A stretch of DNA of 64,000 nucleotides from Paraspadella gotoi (Eukaryota; Chaetognatha), in the NCBI GenBank assembly GCA_051294375.1, contig CM119263.1:6921645-6985644 (forward strand), written 5' to 3'. The translations under genes were made by a program, and so were the position numbers. A model generated the notes under the pieces. That model did no database searches. It saw nothing but the letters and a program-made list of their open reading frames with translations, and was not told the origin of the DNA. This document shows, piece by piece, positions 11,685-25,581 of this stretch; positions within the stretch are counted from its first letter, which is position 1, and every line of letters starts with the position of its first letter.

Positions 11685-12245
11685 ACTCATTGTTTAGCTA
11701 GGCTTTTTCTCAAGTTGAGATGTATAATAACTAGTACCAGCATAAAAACAGAAAAATGAATCAAAATGAATCTGGTCCGTTTCTTGGAAACCAAACATCA
11801 AATCGAAACAAAGAAATCGAGTTTGACAATCGAGTTAATAAAGGTCTTTTCCATCATATCAAACATTCGTCGAGTTCACTTGTATTTATATTCATAAAAT
11901 GAATTCTGGGTCGAAGTCAAAATGAGAATATTTTGTTATGGGAAGAAAAAAAAAAGAAAGAAAAAACTCGGGACGTTGGGTCGAGTTGAGGGTTGAAATG
12001 AAGAGGATCGGAGAAAATTAGGAAAGTTCGTTGGGCGGAAACATAAAGCTATAAAAAAAATAAAATAGAACATCAGGAGAAGGAAGAAGAAGTTAATATG
12101 AGTGAAAGTAAAATTGTTCATTAAAAGACACCAGAATAGGAGGAGGAAAGAAAAAAATGGGAGGGAGGATATTAGACAGAGTAGGGTAGAAAAAAAGGTA
12201 AGTTGGTAGAGAATCGAGGAAAGTCAGGAAAGGAACGAAATTCAT
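11685..12245. repeat. left arm of an inverted duplication
   Basis: This stretch recurs as its reverse complement at about 15096-15690, with only a few differences. No coding function is apparent. The arm ends beside the 25-N gap at 15691 in the other copy. Confidence 0.85.
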
Positions 12246-12289
12246 ATTCGGAAAATACATTGAACATTGATCATAGTTATAAGTAGATT

Positions 12290-12775
12290 TGAAGCTGATA
12301 AAGATAGAAAAGATAGAAAAGATAGAAAGATAGAAAGATAGAAAAGATAGAAGAAGTAGAAAAGCTGATAAAGATAGAAAAGATAGAAAGATAGAAAAGA
12401 TAGAAAGATAGAAAAGATAGGAAAGATAGAAAAGCTGATAAAGATAGAAGATAGAAAAGATAGAAAAGATAGAAAAGTGATAAAGATAGAAAAGATAGAA
12501 AGATAAAAAAGATAGAAAGATAGAAAAGATAGAAAAGCTGATAAAGATAAAAAGAAGATAGAAAGATAGAAAAGATAGAAAGATAGAAAAGCAGATAAAG
12601 ATAGAAAAGATAGAAAAAGATAGAAAAGCTGATAAAGATAGAAAAGATAGAAAGATAGAAAAGATAGAAAAGATAGAAAAGATGATAAAAGTAGAAAAGA
12701 TAGAAAGATAGAAAAGATAGAAAAGATAGAAAAGATAGAAAAGATAGAAAAAGCTGATAAAGATAGAAAAGAGTT
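12290..12775 (+). repeat. GATAGAAAA minisatellite array
   Basis: About 480 bases are built from GATAGAAA and GATAGAAAA units, interrupted every 40-70 bases by GCTGATAAA. The long minus-strand open frames rich in Phe, Leu and Ser across it are translations of the repeat and not genes. Confidence 0.95.
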
Positions 12776-15095
<2,320 letters not shown>

Positions 15096-15690
15096 GGACC
15101 GAATATGAATTTCGTTCCTTTCCTGACTTTCCTCGATTCTCTACCAACTTACCTTTTTTACCCTACTCTGTCTAATATCCTCCCTCCATTTTTTTTCCTT
15201 CTTCTCTCTCCTATTCTGGTGTCTTTTAATGAACAATTTTACTTTCACTCATATTAACTTCTTTCTTCCTTCTCCTGATGTTCTTTTTTTTTTTTTTTTT
15301 TTTTTATAGTAGCTTTATGTTTCCGCCCTACGAACTTTCCTAATTTTCTCCCATCCTCTTCATTTCAACCCTTAACTCGACCCACACACGTCCCGAGTTT
15401 TTTCTTTCTTTTTTTTTCTTCCCATAACAAAATATTCTCATTTTGACTTCGACCCAGAATTCATTTTATGAATATAAATACAAGTGAACTCGACGAATGT
15501 TTGATATGATGGAAAAGACCTTTATCGACTCTAAAGTCGATTGTCAAACTCGATTTCTTTTGTTTCGATTTGATGTTTGGTTTCCAAGAAACGGACCAGA
15601 TTCATTTTGATTCATTTTTTTTTTGTTTATGCTGGTACTAGTTTTATACATCTCAACTTGAGAAAAAGCCTAGCTAAAAAACGAGTATTA
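15096..15690. repeat. inverted copy of 11685-12245
   Basis: The sequence switches abruptly, after GTACCTCGGCCGGGGA, to the reverse complement of 12245 down to 11685, and then ends at a 25-N gap. In the second copy of the block (17130) the same CGGCCGG continues instead into unique DNA. This marks 15096-15690 as a misassembled tail. Confidence 0.85.
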
Positions 15691-15715
15691 NNNNNNNNNN
15701 NNNNNNNNNNNNNNN

Positions 15716-15775
15716 TCTGGTCGTCGTCTTTTTTTCGCTGACAGTTTGTCACTTTGTCGGCGCTTATAATCAGCG

Positions 15776-15859
<84 letters not shown>

Positions 15860-16047
15860 CATCTAGGTCCCCCACCGTCAACATCCTTTTCCATCCGTCG
15901 CATCTAATATGCAAAGTCTGACAGTTTTCGACCTCTGATCAATCACGTTGGAGATATCACCCCTCTTTCCCCTTTTTTCTTCCCTTTTTTCCCCTTTTTT
16001 TCTTTTCTTCAACTTATTTCTTTTTTCCCTATTTTTCATTCCATCTC

Positions 16048-16132
<85 letters not shown>

Positions 16133-16735
16133 TCTCAATCCTCCTTTTTCTTCTTCTCCTTTCCTTTTCTTTCTCCTCCATTTTCTTTCACTCTCCCCCC
16201 CCCAGCCGCGTCTTTCAAAACCCTGGTTCGTTATGAGGGTGATTGTGTCGAGGATAAAGGGTTAGAATAGAAGACGATGACAACACGACGACGACGACGA
16301 CGACGCCACCTACCAAGGCTTTTCTTTACTAGCGAAGCGTCTATTCTACTCGGTTAATCTTTCGCGTAAATTTTTGTTTTGAAAATTGTATTTCGAAGAC
16401 TAAATTGCCCACCTCAGGAAAGTCACGGTTTGGTTCGGATTTCACGAAAGGTTTTTACTGTATCCGCCTCTCTTTGATGGCTACTACTCAGAGGACAACG
16501 ACAACAGCGAAAACAACGAGGATGACGAAGATGACCCCGGCGAAAACGAGGCTCTGACGGGATCCCTCGAAAGAGGTTTATGGGTTTGATGTTTCGGATG
16601 TTGAGGTTCCGGGTTTAAATCCCAACAAAGGGTCGTCGCTTTCCCTTAAGAATGAGGCTTGGAAGAGACAGTCTTAGATTATTCATAGGAAACTGGCTTA
16701 TGTACTATTTTAGTTAGGGTATGAGTCTTTCATAA

Positions 16736-16795
<60 letters not shown>

Positions 16796-16832
16796 TCTCT
16801 CTCTCTTCTTCCTCTCTCTCTCTCTCTCTCTC

Positions 16833-16908
<76 letters not shown>

Positions 16909-17018
16909 GATCCCGAGGCACTGGCAGATATTCCGAACCAGACTCCGTGTTTGGAACCGACGTTTCTGACGGTTTATTTTTATATATTTCTCTTCTCTCT
17001 CTCTCTCTCTCTCTCTCT

Positions 17019-17097
<79 letters not shown>

Positions 17098-17130
17098 CAC
17101 TTGTTATGCTGTTATTCTTTTGAAGTACCT
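15716..17130. repeat. CT-rich block, second copy of the direct duplication
   Basis: This repeats 13680-15095 and then runs on into unique sequence leading to the Robo Ig4-C exon. It is probably the correct join. Confidence 0.9.
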
Positions 17131-17285
17131 CGGCCGGAGCTGGCTTAAAATCAACAGCTCACATCAGTCATCGTAGTCAGGGGTTCTAGCCTGGTAATCG
17201 CCTCGCAGTTAACCGGAAGCGGTCGGTTAGCCTTCCGGTAGCGTGGTTCTTTAGCCAGGTTTTAAGTTCGGAACCCGATATTTAA
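17130..17285 (+). mobile_element. possible tRNA-derived SINE or tRNA-like remnant
   Basis: The stretch has TAGCCTGGTAATCGCCTCGCAG, similar to an A-box region, and AAGTTCGGAACCC about 75 bases further, similar to a B box. Between them ACCGGAAG and CTTCCGGT form a hairpin stem. The spacing is too long for a normal tRNA. No flanking target duplication was seen. Confidence 0.3.
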
Positions 17286-17415
17286 CAGAATAAAAAGAAA
17301 TCCAACGCGTCACTCCTCACGTCCACATGAAACTCTCTCCATCACTATCACTCTTTCACATCTTTCACAATCTTCACCGACTTTTCTCGCGCTTCTCTTC
17401 AGTTCGAGGTTAGAG

Positions 17416-17709
17416 ATGACGTCGACGCCGACAGGATTGTCGCAAGATGTCATCTCTGGTTTCTTTTCGCTTCCCATCTTTGTCATCAACGCCATCTCGA
17501 CATTGTTGATGCCTTTTCTTGCTTACTTTGTCTGTCATGCTTGTAAAAAAAAACTGCAATCGATATTTCCATTGCATTTCTGTTCAATCATCGTCGTTAC
17601 TGTTTTTGCTGTTCCTTATGACAGTTGTTATTTTGTTGTAGTTGTTGAAAACGTCGACGATTTTAAGTCTATAAAACATGCTAGGTTTTCGGTGTCAATA
17701 AATCTCTGA
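17416..17709 (+). CDS. 97-codon open frame with hydrophobic segments, unassigned
   Basis: The frame starts MTSTPTGLSQD, followed by a hydrophobic stretch (about residues 12-40), then Cys-His-Ala-Cys and a Lys run, then a second hydrophobic stretch (about 54-76). It could encode a small membrane protein. An antisense open frame covers the same DNA, I recognise no family, and it lies in what should be an intron or flank of the minus-strand Robo gene. Chance is as likely. Confidence 0.15.
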   Translation: MTSTPTGLSQDVISGFFSLPIFVINAISTLLMPFLAYFVCHACKKKLQSIFPLHFCSIIVVTVFAVPYDSCYFVVVVENVDDFKSIKHARFSVSINL

Positions 17710-18001
17710 ATTATTTTCGCCTGTTAGAAAATCTCCAACGGGATCTCTGTCACTCGATCATAAAAAGAAAAAAAAATCCCATATCTGTTAGGAAATATTC
17801 TTCTTTACTAAGTTTGTAAAAAAAAATAAATATTTTAATCGCTCGGCTCTTTTCTCTTGTTTTAAGCCACAGAAAAGACTGAGACGTCTAAGCAGCATTC
17901 AGCTAAACCTATCACAATCGCTCACACCCACCTACCCGACTCCAGCACCATCACAACCTTCTCCATAACCGAAGCTCTCCTCCTCAGTCCTCAGTCCTTA
18001 C

Positions 18002-18148
18002 CTCCGCTTTGGCGATGGAGCTCCCGGCGACAGAGAGGGCGCTGCAGACGTAAATCCCTTCGTCTTCTTTTCTGACGTCGCGGATGCGAAGTTCCCCGTC
18101 GGCGGAGACGGAGAACCGACCGTGCGGTTGGCCGGGGAACATTAGCTC
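18002..18148 (-). CDS. robo: Robo receptor exon, second half of Ig domain 4
   Basis: This exon encodes 49 codons from ELMFPGQPHGRF to AGSSIAKAE. It includes the Ig strand-F signature DEGIYVCSA, whose Cys would pair with the Cys of FQCDV in the preceding exon. It closely follows the vertebrate ROBO pattern NLLF..QP....RFSV...G.L.I.....D.G.Y.C....VAGS. On the minus strand the acceptor is TTCCCCTCAG|GAG and the donor is GAG|GTAAGG. Both junctions are phase 0, matching the end of the Ig4-N exon. Robo is a membrane receptor for Slit that steers axons and migrating cells. The next exon (Ig5) was not found downstream. This is the 3'-most Robo exon seen. Confidence 0.92.
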
Positions 18149-18324
18149 CTGAGGGGAAGGGGATAAGGAGAAGAGGGATCGATTTAGGTTCGACAAGGTA
18201 ACGTCGGCTCCTGAGGGGAAGGGATTAGGGAAAGGTTAAGTTCCTGAGGAGGGAAGGAATAAGGGGGAGGGGAGAGATTAAGAGTCGGTCGGGGAACATT
18301 GAATCCGGTGGAGAAGGGGAGGGC
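18149..18324 (-). other. Robo intron start with GGGGAAGG-type short repeats
   Basis: Immediately upstream of the Ig4-C acceptor, GGCTCCTGAGGGGAAGGG and GTTCCTGAGGAGGGAAGG recur. These are diverged copies of the acceptor neighbourhood itself and appear to be a local tandem expansion. Confidence 0.5.
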
Positions 18325-18701
18325 TGGGATGGATTTTGGACTGGCTGGGGAACATAATCTTCTTGGGGGAAGATAGGAAGGGGGTTTGAGGACTAAACTT
18401 ATCTATTAAGAAAAAGTTGATTCGATGGCCAGACTCCAGACTCTGCCCAAAATATGCCCAGACTATGCCTTCGACAATCTAATCACTATTTACATTTCAA
18501 ACTCTTTAGTATTTTCTCTCTCTTTCTTTTTTTGGCACGATCTTGACCGAGATTTTTATCGATGTGATTATTTGGATGGGTCTCAATTTCTTAGAAATCT
18601 CAAGCAAATTTAACGGCGAGACGAACTGCAATAAAAAGGAAAACAATCCAATTCTATTTAATGTCAGGTACTTTGCACTTTTCGCTTCTTTCTCTATCAG
18701 T

Positions 18702-18759
<58 letters not shown>

Positions 18760-19349
18760 AATCGAAAGGAATCGTTTGGGTAAAAAGCCAAATCAAATGG
18801 ACTCAGAAACGAAAAAAGAAAAAGGAAAAGAAACTCAACTAAAAGATTTGGACGCAGCAATGCATCTCTATAATATAGTTTTCGTATAGTTTTCGTTTTC
18901 GTTTTCAATCTTATTTTAAAATACCTGATTAATTTACTATTGCTTATTTTACGAAAACGTTTTTGCTTTAAACTGAATAAAAGTTAAGACTTTTTTAAAC
19001 TTTTTTTTCGGATTACGAAATATATTTTTTCTTCTCTGCCTCTGGACGCAAATTTCCATTTGTTTTCTTTCTCATCAGAATCGTTTTTCCTGTTTTTTTG
19101 GGTTTTTTTCTCCTCAGAGAAAAGAAACACTTTTCTCTTCGTTTCTCGTTTTACGAATCGATTTCCAAAGACTCCAGAAAGGGAACAAGGGTAAGTTAGA
19201 AAAAAAAGGGAAGTGGAAAGCAAAAGACGTCAAGTTTTCGAAATTATAAACGATTAAAACATATCTATGACTATTTACATATCGTATTGTAAAACGTTTA
19301 AAGAAGAATCTTGTTGATAAACTTGATAAAAACGTTGGCGACTAGAATC

Positions 19350-19402
19350 CAACATGGCGCCGTTGACAAACGAGGGACTTGAAAATCCAATATGGCGGCG
19401 GC
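19350..19402 (+). promoter_or_regulatory. paired ATGGCGCC / ATGGCGGC motifs (YY1/Pho-like)
   Basis: AATCCAACATGGCGCCG and AATCCAATATGGCGGCG occur 38 bases apart in the same orientation. The core resembles the YY1 site AANATGGCGGC. Both are kept in the inverted copy (about 29090-29150) and the third copy (about 31803-31860). Function is inferred from the motif only. Confidence 0.25.
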
Positions 19403-19858
19403 GGGAAAGATCGCAAGAGAATCTCCGTCAGAAATGAAAAATCTGGAGAATTCCAGCGCCCGAGAGAGATAAGGAGACGCGGTAAACAAAAAGAGATAAA
19501 AATGCATAAATCTCTTGGAATAAAAAGAAAGAAAAAGAATAAAAAAAAAGGATAAAAACGTAAGAACGTAATGAATGGGAGATGAAGCGGAACACAATGA
19601 ATCAGTTCACAACAACCGGAACCACGATATAAACAAATATAAACAAAACGACCACAACGAGGAGAAAAAGGCGACGAAACTAGATTTTAAATTATGAAAG
19701 AAACAATAAAGAAAATTGCGACGAAAGATGGCAGACATAACTCGAATTTGTCCCCGGCGTCGTCGTCGTCGTCGTCGTAGACGTCGTCGAGTTGGAGTTG
19801 CCACCAGCAAACGTGACAATGAATAAACGGTTGACTTTCGCCATTTCCATATCGAGGA

Positions 19859-19905
<47 letters not shown>

Positions 19906-20324
19906 GAGAATAGTGAGGAAGGGGATTAAGTTCGACTTTAGTCTTTTGTCTTGACTGTGGCGAGTTCTCGGTGAAGTAACATGAAAAATTTAAGAGCGAT
20001 AAATAAATAGTTTCGGGTAAATTTATTATTTACATCGAATCAACCGGTAGTAATATGCGAATTTTTTCAAAGGAGGATCAGAACTCACCACCACTGCCAT
20101 CTCCACCACCACCACTGCCATCTCCACCGCCACCTTATTCCGGCTGATCGATCAACACAAAAAAGCGGCGCCAAAAATCCTGGACAAAACTTCGCATCGT
20201 AGCAAATGGACGACGACGACGACGACGACGCCAACTACGACCATGATGACGACGATGTCCACGACGATGCCGAGCGCCGTTTCGTTGTCTCATTGTTTCG
20301 GAAAAACAAACGAGGACGGCGACA

Positions 20325-20355
<31 letters not shown>

Positions 20356-21621
20356 CGGCGACATTGACCGCAATGAATAGAAATCATCGGCGATTGCCTT
20401 TTGTTTGAATCGTTGCCGGGCAACCGAGCCTCATCGCATAATTTACACCGCAGCCGCCGCCATCGTCGTCGCCATTGCGAGGGTCATCAATCTGCAATCA
20501 TCGCGACATCTCTCGTTGAAATTCTTTCGCCACTTAGTTCACCGAAGTCATCTTTTAGAATAAACCACCGTACTCGCCATTGACGCTTGACTAACAGCGC
20601 CACCGCTATTGTCTTTTATCGATCCATAACGATATAAATACTGAATTAAATATGTTAATTTGATTGAAATAGTAAACTTAAACGTACACTCTTTGCTGAA
20701 TCGTTGATATCGCACGACTGACAGAGCGCGACTGACATTTCCATTCGCTCATTCCGTAGTCAAAATTCTCCCGGACTTAACTCTTATCTAAATCGAACCT
20801 CGTCCGCGGCGAATTCATCTCCGCCGCCGCAGCCGCAGCCGCAGCCGCAACGGCAACAACGTCAGCAGCCCCAAAAAAAAAGAGAGAAAAACTCAACGGC
20901 CGCAGCGGAGTCGTGAGTCAGCAGCAGCAGCGTCAGGGAGCGGCGGGAAGCGGCAGCGGCCGGGATGCTCACTGGACCATAACTTGTTAGAATGGAATCA
21001 ACGGTTCCTCCCATCTCTCCATCTTTCCTCGGTTCCATCGTTCCACATTACGCGCGGAATTCAAAGGGCGTCTTTTGGAGGCCGAAACCGTGGAGAGGGT
21101 GAGGTAAGGGTCTATGGTGAAGATGCTATTGATCCATCCATTCCATGGTGGATGGGCGGGGCGGGGAGGATGATTTCTGACCTCATAAAACACAAATGGG
21201 GCCCAAAAACTGGCCAAAGTGTCTCGGGTCTGCGTTGTAAAATAGTTATTGCTTTTCCTCAGTTTAAACTGAATAATTACACAAACCGCTGTTTGCTTCT
21301 AGTTTTTTTTTTTGAAAGTCCCAACTTATCGTTTTTTGTTTTGATATATATGTTGGTATTCAAGCGTTGATTTCAAAATATTTTAGTTAGCTATACCATT
21401 GTTTTTTTTATTTTTCGAATCGTCGATAATCTGCGGAATATAAATATCAAATCCAAAGTTTGATACAGTAAAGGGCATCATAACACTAAAGATGATAAAA
21501 GTAAATAAAAGTAAAAATAAACACGAGGTACAAGTTTATTCTTTTATTTATTCTTTCGACAAAGCCTTGAAAAGGTCCTGCCTCGACCTCCACTCCTTCC
21601 TCACCCAATTCTCGAACTCAC

Positions 21622-21746
21622 CTGTCTCCCTTCCCTCTGCCAGAAGACGGCGGGCGGCGGATTTCCGCTCACGTCGCATTGAAACGTCGCCGTCCGATGC
21701 AGACCGACGGTTTGGCCGCGGGGCGTCGTGAGGAACGTGGGACGCG
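21622..21746 (-). CDS. robo: Robo receptor exon, first half of Ig domain 4
   Basis: The exon runs from [14 protein letters not shown] to VFWQREGRQ, 41 codons plus two leading bases. It holds the strand-B cysteine in [14 protein letters not shown] and the core Trp in VFW. Vertebrate ROBO Ig4 has the same skeleton (P.F...P.D..V.L.RT.TFQC...GNP.P..FW..EG.Q). On the minus strand the acceptor is TTTTCGATGGCAG|CG and the donor is AGACAG|GTGAGT. It joins Ig3-C in phase 1 and Ig4-C in phase 0 without breaking the frame. Two further copies, at 26734-26860 (inverted) and 34084-34212, carry frame-breaking indels. Confidence 0.92.
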
Positions 21747-22539
21747 CTGCCATCGAAAACAAAAGCACAGTTTAGCGATGATGGATGGAATTTATCGCGT
21801 CATCTTTTAATATCACAATTAGAATGACGGATGAATGAATGAAAGAAACTACGAACAAATTAAACATGAAAAATGAATAAAATATTTCGATTTTCCTAAA
21901 TTAAATTAAACTGTTTTTGAAAAATTCAACACGGCCGATCGTGAGTTAAGTCACGAGCAGAGGTCGAACCGAGACTAGGTCGTTCGCGTCAACAAAAATC
22001 CGTTGGCCGAAATTGTTTGCTCTCCTTTTTGTTTGTTTTTTCGTGGCTCCAATTTTCAAAATCTTTTTTTTTTTTATCCCATGATGGGTCAAATAAAGTC
22101 TTTTGTTGATCTCCTTTAGGATTGAGACTCGATTTTGGGGTCAAGAGGAAATGGATTCGCTTCCGAGTCTGAGAGAGTGATGAAGAAGTTAACAATTGGT
22201 GTCAGGGCGTTTAGACAATATATTACATTAAATCTGATAAAATATTTTTTATGAGTTTTAGTTTGTAATGCAAAACGCCATATATGGACAATAGGCCGTG
22301 CCCGGCACATGCTGGTAGAGGCGTGAAGCCACGTGGGCTTGGGTGGCGCCATGTTCGCTCAGGTGGCACGCTGGAGGCTTACGTGTTCCCCTATTGGACT
22401 TGGTACCATTTCGGTGGCTTGGGTGGTGCCAGGGTTTCAATTGGAGAGAAACGAGTTTGAAAGGAAATCCAATAATCGAGTCCGACTCTTCATCGTCGTC
22501 GTCGTCGTCGTCGTCATCAGTCGTCATCGTCGTCGTCAT

Positions 22540-22796
22540 NNNNNNNNNNNNNNNNNNNNNNNNNNNNNNNNNNNNNNNNNNNNNNNNNNNNNNNNNNNNN
22601 NNNNNNNNNNNNNNNNNNNNNNNNNNNNNNNNNNNNNNNNNNNNNNNNNNNNNNNNNNNNNNNNNNNNNNNNNNNNNNNNNNNNNNNNNNNNNNNNNNNN
22701 NNNNNNNNNNNNNNNNNNNNNNNNNNNNNNNNNNNNNNNNNNNNNNNNNNNNNNNNNNNNNNNNNNNNNNNNNNNNNNNNNNNNNNNNNNNNNNNN
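22540..22796. other. assembly gap (257 N) in a CGT microsatellite
   Basis: The gap is bounded on both sides by GTCGTC repeats. In the other two copies of the block the same place (about 25670-25915 and 35035-35285) is filled by irregular GTC/GAC-rich sequence. Confidence 0.9.
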
Positions 22797-22923
22797 TCGT
22801 CGTCGTTCGTCGTCGTCATCGTCGTCCCCGCGCACGTGCGCCGTTAAGCCATTTCCGGTCCGTCGAACGTCGAACGTGAAGCGAAATATCGATGAGGGGA
22901 ATTGGAGGGGACGCCGACGACGA

Positions 22924-22958
<35 letters not shown>

Positions 22959-23733
22959 CCGACGACGTCGCCAACTACGACGCCGACGACGACACCGACG
23001 ACGCCCGCGACGGTCGCGCGCGCATCCGGGGACGAATTACGAGCGCCGGGAGATTTCACGCCATTGTGCGCGTTGTACTCGTTGAGGGAAAGAATTGAAT
23101 ACTACAACATTGTAGAACTCATTAATGTATTGCTTTCAGGAAATTTGCATAATTGTTGTCCTAGGGTTTATCACGCCGGGGAGATTAATTTGAAATAGCC
23201 ACGTCCGATGGAACAAGCAGAGTAAGCACAAAGACAAGCACAACGAGGGAATCACCAGTATGAACGAGAATCACGGGAATCACTTGGCGTCTGACACACC
23301 ATGACTGCTTGGCGACTCTCACACACCATGACAAGGCGTCGCGCGGTCTCTCGGATTCCCGACGGTCAAATTTTACGCGCCATGACTTCGGGTCGAGGGA
23401 ACTGGATGTGGCCCTGGCATCGGCCCAGGCTTCAGGTCCGGGGGAAAGCGGATGAGCGGCATCGCCAAGTCGTTTCTTCAACTCGGGTGTTACATAATAA
23501 ACCTTTAACGGTTATTAATACATAAAGGAATTTTCCCATTAGTATTGGATTAGTAATTAATTGACGTTAAGGTTGTGAAAATCCGTCAAGGTTGCTGAGC
23601 CGTTTAACATGATTTGCAATGACGCAGAAACCGATCGTCATTTGTTTGAAAAAGAGACGCTGGAGATCTATCCTCTCTTCATTCATTGTTACTTTATTCG
23701 TGTGAGAGGTGATTGTGAATGGAAAGGATTCTG

Positions 23734-23926
23734 NNNNNNNNNNNNNNNNNNNNNNNNNNNNNNNNNNNNNNNNNNNNNNNNNNNNNNNNNNNNNNNNNNN
23801 NNNNNNNNNNNNNNNNNNNNNNNNNNNNNNNNNNNNNNNNNNNNNNNNNNNNNNNNNNNNNNNNNNNNNNNNNNNNNNNNNNNNNNNNNNNNNNNNNNNN
23901 NNNNNNNNNNNNNNNNNNNNNNNNNN
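23734..23926. other. assembly gap (193 N) in a CT microsatellite
   Basis: The third copy has a (CT)n tract here (36209-36309) and the inverted copy has (GA)n (24619-24715). So the missing sequence is a dinucleotide repeat. Confidence 0.9.
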
Positions 23927-24143
23927 AAAAAGCTCCTTTTGTGACCCTTTTCACTAACTCATTAACCCAGAATAACTTGACTTATGCAAAAAAAAACCCA
24001 GAAACTTAATTCTCTATTACTTATTACTTACCATCGCTATCCTTCGCGCTCAACAATATTCTTCGCTGCTTTAAAACCAAATACCTTTCTCTTTTTCTCT
24101 TATTTTAACTCACCCGTTTACACCCGTTTCTCTTCGTCTCTTC

Positions 24144-24186
<43 letters not shown>

Positions 24187-24194
24187 CTCTCTCA

Positions 24195-25540
24195 CGTCTT
24201 ACTGTCAATCGGTTCCTGCCGTGGGGTCAATGAGATGAAGAATCTCGTCGGTGAAGGAATGGTCTCAGAGTCGGCGTCGTGATTCTGTCAAATGGGTGAG
24301 TCAAAGGAAAGTGATTCTCGGGTTAATGTCGGAGTCGACGCGGGTGAATGTCGAGGGCAAAACGGGTGTGGTAACGGAGGAGTTTAAAAAAGAGAAAAAG
24401 AGAAAGGTATTTTGTTTAAAAGCAGCGAAGAATATTGTTGAGGCGCGAAGTGATATACGAATGGTAAGAATAAGTAATGAGAATTAAGTTTTCTGGAGGT
24501 TTTTTTGGCATAAGTCAAGTTATTCTGGTTAATGAGTTAGTGAAAAGGGTCACAAAAGGAGCTTTTTGCTTGGCCAAATCCTATAAAATGGGAAAGGAAT
24601 GAAAGAAGAAAAGTAGATGAGAGAGAGAGAGAGAGATGAGAGAGAGAGAGGATGAGAGAGAAAGAGAGAGAGAGAGGGAGGAGAGAGGGAAGAGAGAGAG
24701 AGAGAGAGAGAGGAGGACCTTCAAAATGCCTTTCCATTCACCAATCACCTCTCACACGATAAAGTAACAATGAATGAAGAGAGGATAGATCTCCAGCGTC
24801 TCTTTTTCAAACAAATGACGAATCGTTTCTGCGTCATTGCAAAATCATGTTACGGCTCAAGCAACCTTGACGGATTTTTCACAACCTTAACGTCAATTAA
24901 TTACTAATCAATACTAATGGTGAAAATTCCTTATATGTATTGATAAACCGTTAAGGTTTATTATGTAAACCCGAAGCTGAAGAAACGACTTTCTGCGATG
25001 CCGCTCATCTGCTTTCCCCCGACCTGAAGCCTGGGCCGAATGCCAGGGCCAGATCCAGTTTCCTCGACGAAGTCATGGCGCGTAAAAATTTACCGTCGGG
25101 AATCGAGAGACGCGCGATCGCCTTGTCGACGTGGCTGTGTCGCCGCCAGCATCTGGTGAGACCGAAGCGTCATGGTGTGTCAGACGCCAAGTGATCCGTG
25201 ATTCCTCCGTTCATACTGGTCGATTTCCCTCGTTGGTGCTTGTCTTTGTGCTTACTTCATGCTTGTTTCCATCGACGTGGCTATTTCAAATTAATCTGCT
25301 CCCGGCGGTTAAACCCCAGGACAACAATTATGCAAATTTCCTGGAAAGCAATACATAATGAGGTTCTACAATGTTGTGTATTCCATTCTTTCCTTCAACG
25401 AGTACAACGCGCACAATGGCGTGAAACTCCCGGCGCTCGTAATTCGTCCGCGGATGCGCGCGACGACCGTCGCGGGCCGTCGTCGGTGTCGTCGTCGGCG
25501 TCGTACGTAGAGCGACGTCGTCGTCGTCGGCTCGTCGTCA

Positions 25541-25581
<41 letters not shown>

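Larger units (their letters stand above)
18325..24130 (+). repeat. copy A of a block of about 6 kb present three times
   Basis: This is the forward copy, with two N gaps at microsatellites. It recurs inverted at about 24195-30205 and forward again at 30751-36720. Landmarks in order: CCAGACTC...TGCCCAGACTATG near 18430, a (CGT)n tract at 18703-18760, paired ATGGCG motifs near 19353 and 19391, a GCAGCC tract near 20830, and the Ig4-N exon. Only in this copy is the exon open. I take A as the reliable sequence. Confidence 0.9.
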
